Assembly: GCF_000479005.1 (NCBI RefSeq)
Contig: NZ_AWXC01000046.1
Coordinates: 30,892-94,891 of the forward strand
Direction: 5' to 3'
DNA: 64,000 nucleotides
Origin: Prevotella sp. BV3P1
GTDB taxonomy: Bacteria > Bacteroidota > Bacteroidia > Bacteroidales > Bacteroidaceae
Positions 28,992 through 38,297 of the stretch are shown one piece after another. A model generated the notes under the pieces. That model was not told the origin of the DNA, did no database searches, and saw nothing but the letters and a program-made list of their open reading frames with translations. Positions within the stretch are counted from its first letter, which is position 1, and each line of letters opens with the position of its first letter. The position numbers and the translations under genes were made by a program.

Positions 28992-29019
28992 AAGGGGTGC
29001 TACAAGGTACCCCTTTTTC
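28992..29019 (+). terminator. Intrinsic terminator after the OmpA-like gene
   Basis: AAGGGGT (28992-28998) pairs with ACCCCTT (29009-29015) and TTTTT follows. It ends 8 bases before the mtgA ATG, so mtgA is reached by read-through or a hidden promoter. Confidence 0.65.
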
Positions 29020-29027
29020 GTTGAAAC

Positions 29028-29756
29028 ATGAAGAAAATCGTATCATTTTTCCGTTGGGCTATTGTCCTCTTTTTGGCAACATCAATCCTCACTGTTGTCG
29101 CCTACCGGTTCATACCCGTCTACATAACCCCTTTGATGGTGATTCGATGCTTCGAGAAAGGAGAGCTCAAGATGCATCACCATTGGGTGCCAATGGACAA
29201 TATTTCACGACACATGCCTGTTGCCGTGATGGCCAGTGAGGACCAACGGTTCTTGTTGCACCATGGTTTTGATTACAGTGCCATTGAAAAAGCTGCGGTT
29301 CATAATATCAAAAACAAAACGGGAAAGAAGCGCGGAGCAAGCACGATTACACAACAAACGGCGAAAAACGTTTTTCTTTGGCCTGGTCGTTCGTGGGTCA
29401 GAAAAGGCTTTGAAGTTTACTTCACCGCACTCATCGAGTTGATATGGAGCAAACAACGCATCATGGAGGTGTACTTAAATTCCATCGAAATGGGGGACAT
29501 GATTTATGGAGTGGATGCCGTAGCACGCTATCATTTCGATAAAACAGCCAGTGATCTGTCGCGATCAGAATGTGCACTCATCGCCGCGACACTGCCAAAT
29601 CCCATTCGATTTAGCAGCAAAGCCCCCAGTGGGTATGTCCGGTTAAGACAAAGAAAGATAGAGCATGAGATGAAATTCATTCCATCATTCCCAAAAGAAG
29701 GAGAGGATATTGATCCAAACACCACTAAAGGAGGCATCTACCACAAGAAAAGATGA
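29028..29756 (+). CDS. mtgA: Monofunctional peptidoglycan glycosyltransferase (GT51)
   Basis: Polymerises lipid II glycan strands. 242 residues with one N-terminal membrane anchor (about 9-30) and a GT51 domain: catalytic Glu in MASEDQRFLLHHG (normally EDxxFxxHxG), GASTITQQTAKN, KQRIMEVYLNSIEMG and RSECALIAATLPNP. No transpeptidase domain. Its stop overlaps the helicase start by 4 bases (ATGA). Confidence 0.94.
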   Translation: MKKIVSFFRWAIVLFLATSILTVVAYRFIPVYITPLMVIRCFEKGELKMHHHWVPMDNISRHMPVAVMASEDQRFLLHHGFDYSAIEKAAVHNIKNKTGKKRGASTITQQTAKNVFLWPGRSWVRKGFEVYFTALIELIWSKQRIMEVYLNSIEMGDMIYGVDAVARYHFDKTASDLSRSECALIAATLPNPIRFSSKAPSGYVRLRQRKIEHEMKFIPSFPKEGEDIDPNTTKGGIYHKKR

Positions 29757-32185
29757 AAGATTTATTGTCGCAATTAAACCAAGAACAGCGCTCGGCTGTT
29801 ACTTATAACGACGGTCCACAACTGGTCATCGCAGGTGCTGGATCGGGCAAAACGCGTGTGTTGACTTACAAAATAGCTTATTTGGTTCAACAAGGTATGC
29901 AGCCCTGGTCTATCTTGGCTTTGACGTTTACCAACAAAGCGGCTAACGAGATGAAGCAGCGCATCGCACAGTTGATTGGGCAAGAGACAGCCAGATACAT
30001 CCAAATGGGGACTTTTCACTCCATTTTTTCTCGCATTTTACGCATCGAGGCCGATGCTATTGGCTACACTTCGGGCTTTACCATCTATGACGAAAGTGAT
30101 TCCCGGTCGCTGCTCAAGACCATCATCAAGGAAATGGGGCTCGACGACAAGGTGTACAGGCCAGCCGGCGTACATGCCATTATCAGCAAAGCCAAAAACC
30201 AACTCATCATGCCTCGTGATTATTCCAGTAGGTCAGAATTCATGAATCGCGACCGAAACAGTCGCATGCCCGAGCTTCATTCTGTTTACGAGGCTTATGT
30301 GCAGCGATGCCGTAAGGCTAATGCCATGGACTTTGACGACTTGCTTGTTCTGACCCACCAGTTGCTGAAAGAGCATGAAGACATTCGACAAAAATATTGC
30401 GAGCGCTTTCAGTATGTGCTGGTTGATGAATATCAGGACACCAATTACGCACAGCAATGCATCGTGTGGCTGCTGACTAAAGAACATCGTCACATCTGCG
30501 TGGTGGGCGATGATGCGCAAAGTATCTACGGATTTCGTGGAGCCAACATCGATAACATCTTGGATTTCCAACAGATATACGAAGGTTCACGCCTCTTCAA
30601 GCTTCAGCAAAACTACCGATCTACACAGAGAATCGTGCAGGCAGCCAACAGTTTGATTAAGCACAACGAACGGCAAATACCCAAAGACGTGTTCAGTGAG
30701 AACGATGAAGGTGAGAAGATTATCTTTAAACCCGTTTATTCAGATAAGGAAGAGGCATTTGTGGTTTGCAAGGATATCAAACGAATTGTCAGGCAAGAGA
30801 ATGCACCCTACAGCGACTTTGCCATCTTGTACCGAACCAACGCACAAAGCCGAAGTTTCGAGGAGGAGATGCGAAAACAAAACATTCCATACCGAATCTA
30901 TGGCGGTTTGAGCTTTTATCAGCGCAAGGAGATTAAAGACATCATCGCTTATTTTCGTTTGGTCGTCAATCCTGATGATGAAGAGGCTTTCAAGCGCATC
31001 ATCAATTACCCAACCAGGGGCATCGGGAATGTGACAATCCAAAAGATAGCCGACTCGGCTCGCAGCCATGCAGTGAGTTTCTGGCAGGTCATATCCAATC
31101 CTGCACAATATCTCCAGGGGGTGAATCAAGGAACACTTGGCAAGATCAATCGATTTAAAGAACTCATAGAGGGATATATCTTAAAAGCCTCTAACACAGA
31201 CGTATATCAGTTGGGCAATGAGATTATGAAGACAAGTGGATTCATTGCCGACATCTATTCCAACAGCGATCCAGAAGGACTGGCCCGACAAGAGAATGTA
31301 GAAGAGTTGTTGGCGGGTATGCAAGATTTCTGTGAAAGCAAGAAAGAAGAGGGTAGAGAAAACGAAATTTATCTCACCGACTATCTTCAAGAGGTTGCAT
31401 TGCTCACTGATTTAGACAGCGATGATGGCGAGGGAAGTCGGGTGTCACTGATGACTGTGCATGCCGCCAAGGGACTGGAGTTTCCCACCGTCTTTATTGT
31501 TGGACTGGAGGAAAACATTTTTCCAAGTCCACTGTCGATGGGCTCGATGCGTGAGATGGAGGAAGAACGCCGTTTGCTCTATGTGGCCATCACCCGAGCA
31601 GAGAAGCATTGTATCATGACGAGTGCCAAAAACAGGTGGCGATTTGGAAAGATGGAGTTTGATACGCCAAGTAGATTTATCAAAGATATTGACTCACGTT
31701 TTATACACATCGAGTCCGAATCCGAAGTGGAAGCGTCCGATGATTCATTCCAAACACCTTACAGTGCGAACTCCTTCTCGGGCGATGTTTATCGTCGATA
31801 TAGCGAGCGCATGCAGAACTCCCGGCCTGTGGCCAGCCAATTCCAGGCCGACCCTAAGCCGAAAATCACCGCTCCGCAGCGTCCCGAGCAAACGGTTGAC
31901 CCGTTCTCATCCTCCTTTAAGCGCCAACTCCAGCAGGCAGGTGGAAACTTTAAGCGGGTAACTGATGCCATGACCAGCGGAGGACGGGCAGCGGCAGCCT
32001 CTTCCTCCAGTCCTGATGCCTCAGGCTTGCAAGAGGGCTGCACCATTGAGCACCAGCGTTTCGGAATTGGCACCGTACTCCGATTGGAGGGCAAGGGCGA
32101 GAATCGAAAGGCCACCGTGGCCTTCAGAAATGCGGGAACCAAGCAGTTGTTATTGAAGTTCGCCCGATTCAAGGTGCTGTCATAG
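29753..32185 (+). CDS. UvrD/PcrA-type DNA helicase
   Basis: Superfamily 1A helicase of 810 residues for repair and replication-fork clearance. The Q motif LNQEQRSAV is followed by Walker A AGAGSGKTR (about 28-36), motif II VDEYQDTN, motif III VGDDAQSIYGFRGA and the C-terminal GLEFPTVFIVGLEE and ATTRAEKH-like VAITRAEKH. A disordered stretch (about 650-745) leads to a PcrA-type Tudor-like tail with GCTIEHQRFGIGTVL, which binds RNA polymerase in relatives. It is translationally coupled to mtgA. Confidence 0.94.
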   Translation: MKDLLSQLNQEQRSAVTYNDGPQLVIAGAGSGKTRVLTYKIAYLVQQGMQPWSILALTFTNKAANEMKQRIAQLIGQETARYIQMGTFHSIFSRILRIEADAIGYTSGFTIYDESDSRSLLKTIIKEMGLDDKVYRPAGVHAIISKAKNQLIMPRDYSSRSEFMNRDRNSRMPELHSVYEAYVQRCRKANAMDFDDLLVLTHQLLKEHEDIRQKYCERFQYVLVDEYQDTNYAQQCIVWLLTKEHRHICVVGDDAQSIYGFRGANIDNILDFQQIYEGSRLFKLQQNYRSTQRIVQAANSLIKHNERQIPKDVFSENDEGEKIIFKPVYSDKEEAFVVCKDIKRIVRQENAPYSDFAILYRTNAQSRSFEEEMRKQNIPYRIYGGLSFYQRKEIKDIIAYFRLVVNPDDEEAFKRIINYPTRGIGNVTIQKIADSARSHAVSFWQVISNPAQYLQGVNQGTLGKINRFKELIEGYILKASNTDVYQLGNEIMKTSGFIADIYSNSDPEGLARQENVEELLAGMQDFCESKKEEGRENEIYLTDYLQEVALLTDLDSDDGEGSRVSLMTVHAAKGLEFPTVFIVGLEENIFPSPLSMGSMREMEEERRLLYVAITRAEKHCIMTSAKNRWRFGKMEFDTPSRFIKDIDSRFIHIESESEVEASDDSFQTPYSANSFSGDVYRRYSERMQNSRPVASQFQADPKPKITAPQRPEQTVDPFSSSFKRQLQQAGGNFKRVTDAMTSGGRAAAASSSSPDASGLQEGCTIEHQRFGIGTVLRLEGKGENRKATVAFRNAGTKQLLLKFARFKVLS

Positions 32186-32316
32186 CAAGGGAAGGATAGC
32201 GTATGCAGATTGCATTTTGTTGAGTTATTTCAGTATTTTAAATTCTCATTCTAGAAAAATATTCGCCATCACGCGGCTGTTTTTGAGTCGTTTTTAGCGC
32301 CTGTCAACCTAAAAGC

Positions 32317-32426
32317 ATTGCTTTTGGTCTTCTAGAAGGTACAGTTTGGCATGTTAAAGCAATCTCTTTTCTATTGAAAGTCATTGCTTTTCGAGTGTAA
32401 AAGCATTGATGTTCACAACCTTCATC
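32317..32426 (+). repeat. 22-bp periodic degenerate repeat array, five units
   Basis: TG steps or their equivalents fall at 32319, (32341), 32363, 32385 and 32407. Cores are ATTGCTTTTGG, GTACAGTTTGG, AATCTCTTTTC, ATTGCTTTTCG and ATTGATGTTCA; the second is the most degraded, yet spacing of the rest stays an exact multiple of 22. The array sits between two convergent genes, so it is not simply a promoter element. Confidence 0.75.
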
Positions 32427-32470
32427 AGGCATAGGAATGCCTAAGTCGCTGATACATAGTATACTGCAAA

Positions 32471-32518
32471 ATTCGCGTATATGCGTGCCATCATGCGTCT
32501 GATTGCAAATACGCGAGT
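32471..32518. repeat. Imperfect inverted repeat related to the one at 16482
   Basis: ATTCGCGTATATGC (32471-32484) pairs with GCAAATACGCGAGT (32505-32518), 12 of 14 positions. The right arm and loop share CGTC, TGAT and TTG(C/T)AAATACGC with 16501-16526. Both copies lie beside a 22-bp array. The rest of the 32186-32743 gap shows no gene. Confidence 0.55.
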
Positions 32519-32743
32519 ATTTGAGAGGGTAGTCAATCTTTTTCAATATTTTCATCCTACCTGTCGAGAATAAGATAAACAGCTTGTGGGGAAATCATCA
32601 TTACGTCCTTAACATTCAACTCTGTGAGGTCCATGGGTGGGGTGTTTTCTACAAAGACGTTTCTTTCTTTATATAATTTTGATAAGTTGCGATTACTGAT
32701 TGTAGAAATTTAATTTATTAAGAGGATGAAAGTCCTCTACACC

Positions 32744-33560
32744 TTACCAAATAAAAGAATAACTTCCATGTTCACTTTTCATCTGTGTAGGATAACCAGT
32801 AGAGTTTAATTTCCACGAGTAGTTTTCTACATTTCCTTCGTCATCCACACACTTGACAGGTAGATTTTTAATAGCTTTACCAAGCAGACCTGCATAGTAC
32901 GCATACTTCATTTCATCCATATCAATACCCAACGTTGTATCAAAAAGCATAATACAACCTTTGTTCACAATAGGAGTGGTTACTTTGTTAGATGTATAGA
33001 ATATGGTACTTAGGTTTTTATGACTATTATCTTCATTCGAAACTACTAATGTTTCAACGATATTGCCTTCGTGATATTTCATGGTAGTCGTCTCAAATCC
33101 TTCGGATCGTACCATCTTAATTAATTGCCCGTCATTGTTATACGTAAAACTCCATGTGTCTTCATCTGGTTGATCACCTCTATGGTGTTGTGTTTCTGTA
33201 CAATACTGCACAAAGCCTTTCTTATTGAGGAACAAATTGCAGACCAGTTTTTCATCACTTCTTATTATAGTCATAATTACATCAGGACCTTTTTCTATTG
33301 AACGCGTAGATTCTTCTCTATTCAAAAGTAACATTTTCGTCTGAAGATTTCATAGCATAAACACGTCCTTTTGCATCTGTCAGAATTTGTATACCATCAA
33401 GTCCTTTAGGTAGTCCACCTGTAAACACGCTTAAAGGATTGATACTTGATGCTGGGACTCCTCCTTGTGATTCATTACCATCTTTACTACATGATGAAAA
33501 CGTCATCGCTGCACTCAAGGCTATTGTAGCAAAGAACATCGTTATTAAATTCTTTTCCAT
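32744..33560 (-). pseudogene. DUF4595 family lipoprotein gene, broken by a frameshift
   Basis: Two overlapping frames together make one DUF4595-type protein. The upstream frame starts MEKNLITMFFATIALSA with the lipobox TFSSC (Cys about 24) and runs through GLPKGLDGIQILTDAKGR to NVTFE, then stops at TAG (33318-33320). The downstream frame continues without a break in sense: REESTRSIEKGPDVI, then KGFVQYCTETQ, YAYYAGLLGKAIKNLP and the end GSYSFIW. Adding two bases (TATA for TA) at about 33316-33322 would restore GAA TAT AGA GAA. So the gene is disrupted, phase-variable by a short slip, or carries a sequencing error. It would encode a surface or periplasmic lipoprotein of unknown function. Confidence 0.75.
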
Positions 33561-33636
33561 TATTTTTAATTTTAGATTTATATGAAATATGATAGGCTCA
33601 GTCCGCAGAAAGATGTTGGAGAAAGACAAATAAAAA

Positions 33637-33777
33637 GCGTGGACTGATAACTTCGCCTATGTTCTTGAGGTATCGCCAAACACCATTGCCACTTAAACGA
33701 GTAAAAGCCCACGCCGTTTGACGTGAGCATTAACTTTTACTCTCGTAGCTCTTTTAATTTTGGCGAATTCCAAGAAC
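33637..33777 (-). ncRNA. Putative structured leader RNA with nested stems
   Basis: An outer stem pairs GTTCTTG (33661-33667) with CAAGAAC (33771-33777) and, after an internal loop, TCGCCAAA (33673-33680) with TTTGGCGA (33759-33766). Inside it an arm pairs CGAGTAAAAG (33698-33707) with CTTTTACTC (33734-33742), continued by GCCCACG (33707-33713) against CGTGAGC (33722-33728, one mismatch) round an 8-base loop. On the minus strand the later sequence GTCCACGC (33644-33637) could instead pair with GCGTGGGC (33714-33707) and is followed by TTTTTATTTG. Such rival pairings with a U-run look like an attenuator or riboswitch. It ends about 77 bases before the DUF4595 start. I cannot match it to a named RNA family. 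Confidence 0.5.
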
Positions 33778-33952
33778 AAGAATGCAAGCTAATGCTTTTT
33801 ATTTATATGTCTGCTATCAGTTTTATTCGTTCATAGGCACAATACTTTTTGTTAATCGATTGCAATTATACAATTTTTTATTGAAATGCAATGCTTTTGT
33901 TTTTATCTATAGTTCAAAACTAATACATATTCTTGATACAAAGCTGTGATAG

Positions 33953-34363
33953 TATAACCTCTTGAGGCACGCCCTGCACAATACCATTTCCGACATCAAC
34001 AAGAGTAAGGAGGTGACGGACAAGGTTACGGGAGAGACCAAGACCATCAAAGTAAGGGACGGACATGCTATCCAGATGGCAAATGCCAAGATTGAGGAAA
34101 TCAGGCAGGGCTTTGTTGATTGGCTCGGGCGCACACCCGATATCTTCAAACAGCAACTCTCCGACAGGTACAACCACCTTTTCAACTGTTTTGTGCGACC
34201 CAACTTTGACGGTACGCACCAGACGTTTCCCGACCTTGACCTCAGACGATTGGGCATTGCCGACCTTTACAAGAGTCAGAAGGATGCCGTGTGGATGCTC
34301 TAAACCAACGGTGGCGGCATCTGCGATCACGAGGTGGGAGCGGGCAAGACGCTTATCATGTGT
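33953..34363 (+). pseudogene. Remnant of a conjugative-element SNF2-like helicase/methylase gene
   Basis: A short piece (about 135 codons) of the very large helicase-methylase protein carried by Bacteroidetes integrative conjugative elements. It reads GFVDWLGRTPDIFKQQLSDR, FNCFVRPNFDGTHQTFPDLD, LYKSQKDAVWML, then a TAA stop at 34301-34303, then in the same frame TNGGGICDHEVGAGKTLIMC, the Walker A region. Homology ends abruptly at about 34363. It lacks both ends and has an internal stop, so it is a decayed relic. No integrase, att site or other element gene is visible beside it. Confidence 0.75.
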
Positions 34364-34494
34364 ACTTCCCATCGTTCAAAAAAAAGAAGGTCATGTTTAT
34401 CATCCTTTAGATGTATTTTTCTTGTAGGTTTATGCCTTTTTTTATACCTTTACCACATTAAACGAAAAACAACTTAAACCTAATCATATTAAAA

Positions 34495-36198
34495 ATGACA
34501 GAAAAACAACAAATCGTAGAGTGCGTCCCTAATTTTAGCGAGGGTCGCAACATGCATGTAATCAAGCAAATTACAGATGAGATTGAGCGCGTGAAGGGTG
34601 TTAAACTTTTAGATGTAGACCCGGGTGAGGCTACCAATAGAACGGTGGTGACGTTTGTCGGTTCGCCCGATAATGTATTAGAAGCTGCATTCCAAGCCGT
34701 GAAAAAGGCAGCCCAGCTCATTGATATGCGCAATCACCATGGAGCGCATCCACGAATGGGTGCCACAGATGTTTGTCCACTCATCCCAGTGGCTGGCATT
34801 ACATTGGAAGAATGTGCAAAACTCGCACAGCAGTTGGCAGAGCGAATCGCCAACGAACTCAACGTACCTTGTTATTGTTACGAGGCTGCAGCACGGACGC
34901 CAGAGCGTAAGAACTTGGCTGTTTGTCGTGCAGGAGAATACGAGGCACTGCCAGAGAAGATGAATGACCCTGCCAAGGCACCCGACTTTGGGGCTCGCCC
35001 CTTTGACGAAGGTGTGGCACGCACAGGATGTACTGCCGTAGGCGCACGTGACTTTCTGATTGCTACCAACTTCAACCTCAATACAACCTCTACACGTCGC
35101 GCCAATGCCATTGCCTTTGACGTGCGTGAGAAGGGACGTCCACGCCGTGAGGGCAACTCTCCTGTGGGTAAGCCCATGAAGGATGAGCAGGGCAAAACCA
35201 TCATGATACCGGGTACCTTGAAAGGAACAAAGGCGATAGGGTGGTATATTGACGAATACGCCATTGCGCAAGTGTCTATGAATATCACGGATATCAACGC
35301 CACTCCATTGCACGTTGCCTTTGATGAGGTTTGCCGTTGTGCGCAGAACCGAGGCATCCGTGTCACGGGAACAGAGATAGTAGGACTGGTTCCAAAGCGA
35401 ACATTGATAGATGCAGGCAAGTACTTCTTGCGGAAACAGAACCGCTCTACTGGTATTCCAGAAGAGGATATCTTGACCATCGCTATTAAGTCGTTGGGAT
35501 TAGACGACCTCAAACCATTCAATCCTCGTGAGAAGGTCATTGAATACCTGTTGGAGGACGATAACAAGAAAGCCAAACTGATAGACCTTACCGTGAAGGA
35601 GTTTGCCGACGAGACTTCGCGCGAGTCTCCCGCTCCCGGTGGTGGAACCATCTCCGCTTATATGGGTGCATTAGGTGCTACCTTAGGAACGATGGTTGCC
35701 AACCTGTCAAGTCACAAGGCAGGATGGGATGATCGCTGGGAAGAGTTCAGCAACTGGGCAGACAAAGGACAGGAAATCAAGGTAGAGCTGATGCACCTTG
35801 TCGACGAGGATACTGAGGCTTTCAACCGCATCATGGCTGCCTTTGGCTTGCCCAAGAAGACGGACGAAGACAAAGCAGCCCGTTCTGCAGCAATTCAGGA
35901 AGCTACTCTTTATGCCACACAGGTACCTCTGCACACTATGAAGGCTGCCTATAAAGTGTTTGAACTCTGTAAGGCGATGGCACAAGAAGGCAACCCCAAC
36001 AGCGTTTCGGATGCTGGTGTGGGCGTGTTGGCTGCCCGTGCTGCCGTTTTAGGAGCAGGACTCAATGTCAAGATTAACGCCTCTGGACTGAAAAATCGCG
36101 AGGTAGCCGACCAGTTGGTGGGCGAGGCTAACCAACTCATTGACAAGGCAAACCAAGCCGAAGTAGAGATTATGAAAATAGTAGAAAGTAAATTATAA
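34495..36198 (+). CDS. ftcD: Glutamate formimidoyltransferase / formimidoyl-THF cyclodeaminase
   Basis: Final step of histidine breakdown: moves the formimino group from N-formimino-glutamate to THF and then releases ammonia. 567 residues: formiminotransferase N and C domains (about 5-330; VECVPNFSEGR, HHGAHPRMGATD) and a cyclodeaminase domain (about 365-560; ESPAPGGGTISAYMGALG). Bifunctional, as in mammals and many Bacteroidetes. First gene of ftcD-hutU-hutH-hutI. Confidence 0.95.
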   Translation: MTEKQQIVECVPNFSEGRNMHVIKQITDEIERVKGVKLLDVDPGEATNRTVVTFVGSPDNVLEAAFQAVKKAAQLIDMRNHHGAHPRMGATDVCPLIPVAGITLEECAKLAQQLAERIANELNVPCYCYEAAARTPERKNLAVCRAGEYEALPEKMNDPAKAPDFGARPFDEGVARTGCTAVGARDFLIATNFNLNTTSTRRANAIAFDVREKGRPRREGNSPVGKPMKDEQGKTIMIPGTLKGTKAIGWYIDEYAIAQVSMNITDINATPLHVAFDEVCRCAQNRGIRVTGTEIVGLVPKRTLIDAGKYFLRKQNRSTGIPEEDILTIAIKSLGLDDLKPFNPREKVIEYLLEDDNKKAKLIDLTVKEFADETSRESPAPGGGTISAYMGALGATLGTMVANLSSHKAGWDDRWEEFSNWADKGQEIKVELMHLVDEDTEAFNRIMAAFGLPKKTDEDKAARSAAIQEATLYATQVPLHTMKAAYKVFELCKAMAQEGNPNSVSDAGVGVLAARAAVLGAGLNVKINASGLKNREVADQLVGEANQLIDKANQAEVEIMKIVESKL

Positions 36199-36217
36199 GA
36201 CCTTAAAGATAAAGAAA

Positions 36218-38215
36218 ATGACGCACGAAGAATTCATGGCGGACATTCGGGCAGGTATTCCTAACACCTTACCCGATCCACAACCGTATGACCATACGGT
36301 GCACCATGCACCTAAGAGAAAAGACATTCTTACACCAGAAGAAAAGAAGTTGGCATTGCGCAACGCACTGCGTTACTTCCCAAAGAAGTTTCATGCCACA
36401 TTGGCACCTGAGTTTTTGGACGAGTTGAAGACTTATGGACGTATCTATATGTATCGCTTCCGTCCTACGTATGATATGCACGCTCGTCACATTGACGAAT
36501 ATCCACACAAATGCAAGCAGGCTGCCGCTATCATGATGATGATACAAAACAACTTGGATAGGGCAGTAGCGCAACATCCACACGAACTGATTACCTACGG
36601 AGGCAACGGTGCCGTGTTCCAAAACTGGGCGCAGTATCGACTTGTGATGAAGTATCTCAGCGAGATGACAGACGAGCAGACATTGGTGATGTACTCTGGT
36701 CATCCGCTTGGTTTGTTCCCTTCGCATAAGGATGCACCACGGGTGGTGGTGACGAACGGTATGGTGATTCCCAATTACTCTAAGCAGGACGATTGGGAGA
36801 GAGACAATGCACTCGGTGTGAGTCAGTACGGACAGATGACCGCAGGCTCGTATATGTATATTGGTCCACAGGGAATTGTGCATGGCACTACCATTACTGT
36901 GCTCAATGCAGCACGCAAGGTAGGTGGCGACAACATGAAACTGTTTGTCACGGCAGGTCTTGGTGGCATGTCGGGCGCACAGCCAAAGGCTGGTAACATC
37001 GCTGGCGTGGTGAGTGTGACTGCTGAAATCAACCCCTTGGCTGCTAACAAACGTTACGAACAAGGATGGGTAGATGAGCTACACGACAATCTTGACGAAC
37101 TGATACCTGCTATCCGAAAAGCTGTCGAAGAGAAGCGTGTGGTGTCCATGGCTTATGTGGGTAACATCGTTGACCTGTGGGAACGCCTTGCCGAAGAGAA
37201 CATCCGTGTAGACTTGGGTAGCGACCAAACATCTTTGCACAACCCTTGGGCAGGTGGTTATTATCCAGTAGGCATGAGCTTGGAGGAGTCTAATCGCATG
37301 ATGGCGGAAGCTCCTGAGCAGTTCAAGGAAAAGGTTCGGGCGTCATTGCGCCGACAGGTAGACGCTATCAACAAGCTCACCGCAAAGGGAATGTACTTCT
37401 TCGATTACGGCAATGCCTTCCTCTTGGAGGCAAGTCGTGCAGGTGCTGACATCCTTCGTGAGGACGGTAAGTTCCGCTACCCTTCGTATGTGCAGGATAT
37501 CATGGGACCGATGTTCTTCGATTATGGTTTCGGTCCATTCCGTTGGGTATGCTCATCGTGCGACCCGAAGGATTTGGAGGTAACCGACCGCTTGGCAACT
37601 GAGGTGCTGGAAGAAATGAGGAAAACTGCCACCAAAGATATTATCGGTCAGTTGGATGACAACATCCACTGGATTAAGGAAGCTGGCAAGAATCATTTGG
37701 TTGTAGGCTCTCAGGCGCGCATCCTCTATGCTGACAGTGTGGGCAGAACCAAGATAGCGTTGGCATTCAACGAAGCAGTGCGCAAAGGCGAAATCAGTCA
37801 GCCCGTTGTCCTTGGTCGTGATCATCACGATGTCTCTGGTACGGACTCTCCTTTCCGTGAAACCAGTAATATCTACGACGGTTCGCAATTCTGTGCCGAC
37901 ATGGCAATACAAAATGTCATCGGCGATGCTTTCCGTGGTGCCACATGGGTGTCTATTCACAACGGTGGCGGCGTAGGCTGGGGCGAAGTCATCAATGGAG
38001 GCTTTGGTATGGTGGTCGATGGCAGCGATGATGCAAATCGCCACATCCGTGAGATGCTTCTGTGGGATGTCAACAACGGTATCGCACGCCGTAGCTGGGC
38101 TCGCAACAAGGGTTCTATCGATGCCATTAAGCGTGAAATGGAACGCACTCCCGGCTTGAAGGTAACCTTACCCAACTTCGTGGATGATAGCGAAATAGAG
38201 AAACTTAACTTCTAA
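36218..38215 (+). CDS. hutU: Urocanate hydratase
   Basis: Converts urocanate to imidazolonepropionate using tightly bound NAD. 665 residues, about 110 longer than the Pseudomonas enzyme because of an extra N-terminal region, as is usual in Bacteroidetes. NAD-binding landmarks include ITYGGNGAVFQNWAQY, GLGGMSGAQPKA and DQTSLHNPWAGGYYP; the conserved cysteine region is RWVCSSCDPKDL. It starts 19 bases after ftcD. Confidence 0.95.
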   Translation: MTHEEFMADIRAGIPNTLPDPQPYDHTVHHAPKRKDILTPEEKKLALRNALRYFPKKFHATLAPEFLDELKTYGRIYMYRFRPTYDMHARHIDEYPHKCKQAAAIMMMIQNNLDRAVAQHPHELITYGGNGAVFQNWAQYRLVMKYLSEMTDEQTLVMYSGHPLGLFPSHKDAPRVVVTNGMVIPNYSKQDDWERDNALGVSQYGQMTAGSYMYIGPQGIVHGTTITVLNAARKVGGDNMKLFVTAGLGGMSGAQPKAGNIAGVVSVTAEINPLAANKRYEQGWVDELHDNLDELIPAIRKAVEEKRVVSMAYVGNIVDLWERLAEENIRVDLGSDQTSLHNPWAGGYYPVGMSLEESNRMMAEAPEQFKEKVRASLRRQVDAINKLTAKGMYFFDYGNAFLLEASRAGADILREDGKFRYPSYVQDIMGPMFFDYGFGPFRWVCSSCDPKDLEVTDRLATEVLEEMRKTATKDIIGQLDDNIHWIKEAGKNHLVVGSQARILYADSVGRTKIALAFNEAVRKGEISQPVVLGRDHHDVSGTDSPFRETSNIYDGSQFCADMAIQNVIGDAFRGATWVSIHNGGGVGWGEVINGGFGMVVDGSDDANRHIREMLLWDVNNGIARRSWARNKGSIDAIKREMERTPGLKVTLPNFVDDSEIEKLNF

Positions 38216-38223
38216 ATCAACGT

Positions 38224-38278
38224 CAAGTCGCAATGCTTCACGCTAAACACTTCTTTGAGCGAGAGGCGTTGCGACTTG
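38224..38278 (+). terminator. Attenuator-like hairpin between hutU and hutH
   Basis: CAAGTCGCAA (38224-38233) and TTGCGACTTG (38269-38278) pair perfectly over 10 bp with a 35-base loop. No U-run follows, so it may be a processing or stability hairpin that tunes hutH relative to hutU. Confidence 0.45.
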
Positions 38279-38297
38279 GCACATTAACAATCACACT

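Noticed and set aside
32304..32555. Minus-strand frame of 83 codons
   Set aside because: Covers the array and inverted repeat; no coding character.
33661..33777. Known riboswitch (cobalamin, TPP) or SRP RNA
   Set aside because: None of the conserved boxes of those families is present.
33920..34372. Minus-strand frame of 150 codons
   Set aside because: Antisense to the ICE helicase remnant, whose plus-strand translation has clear family motifs.
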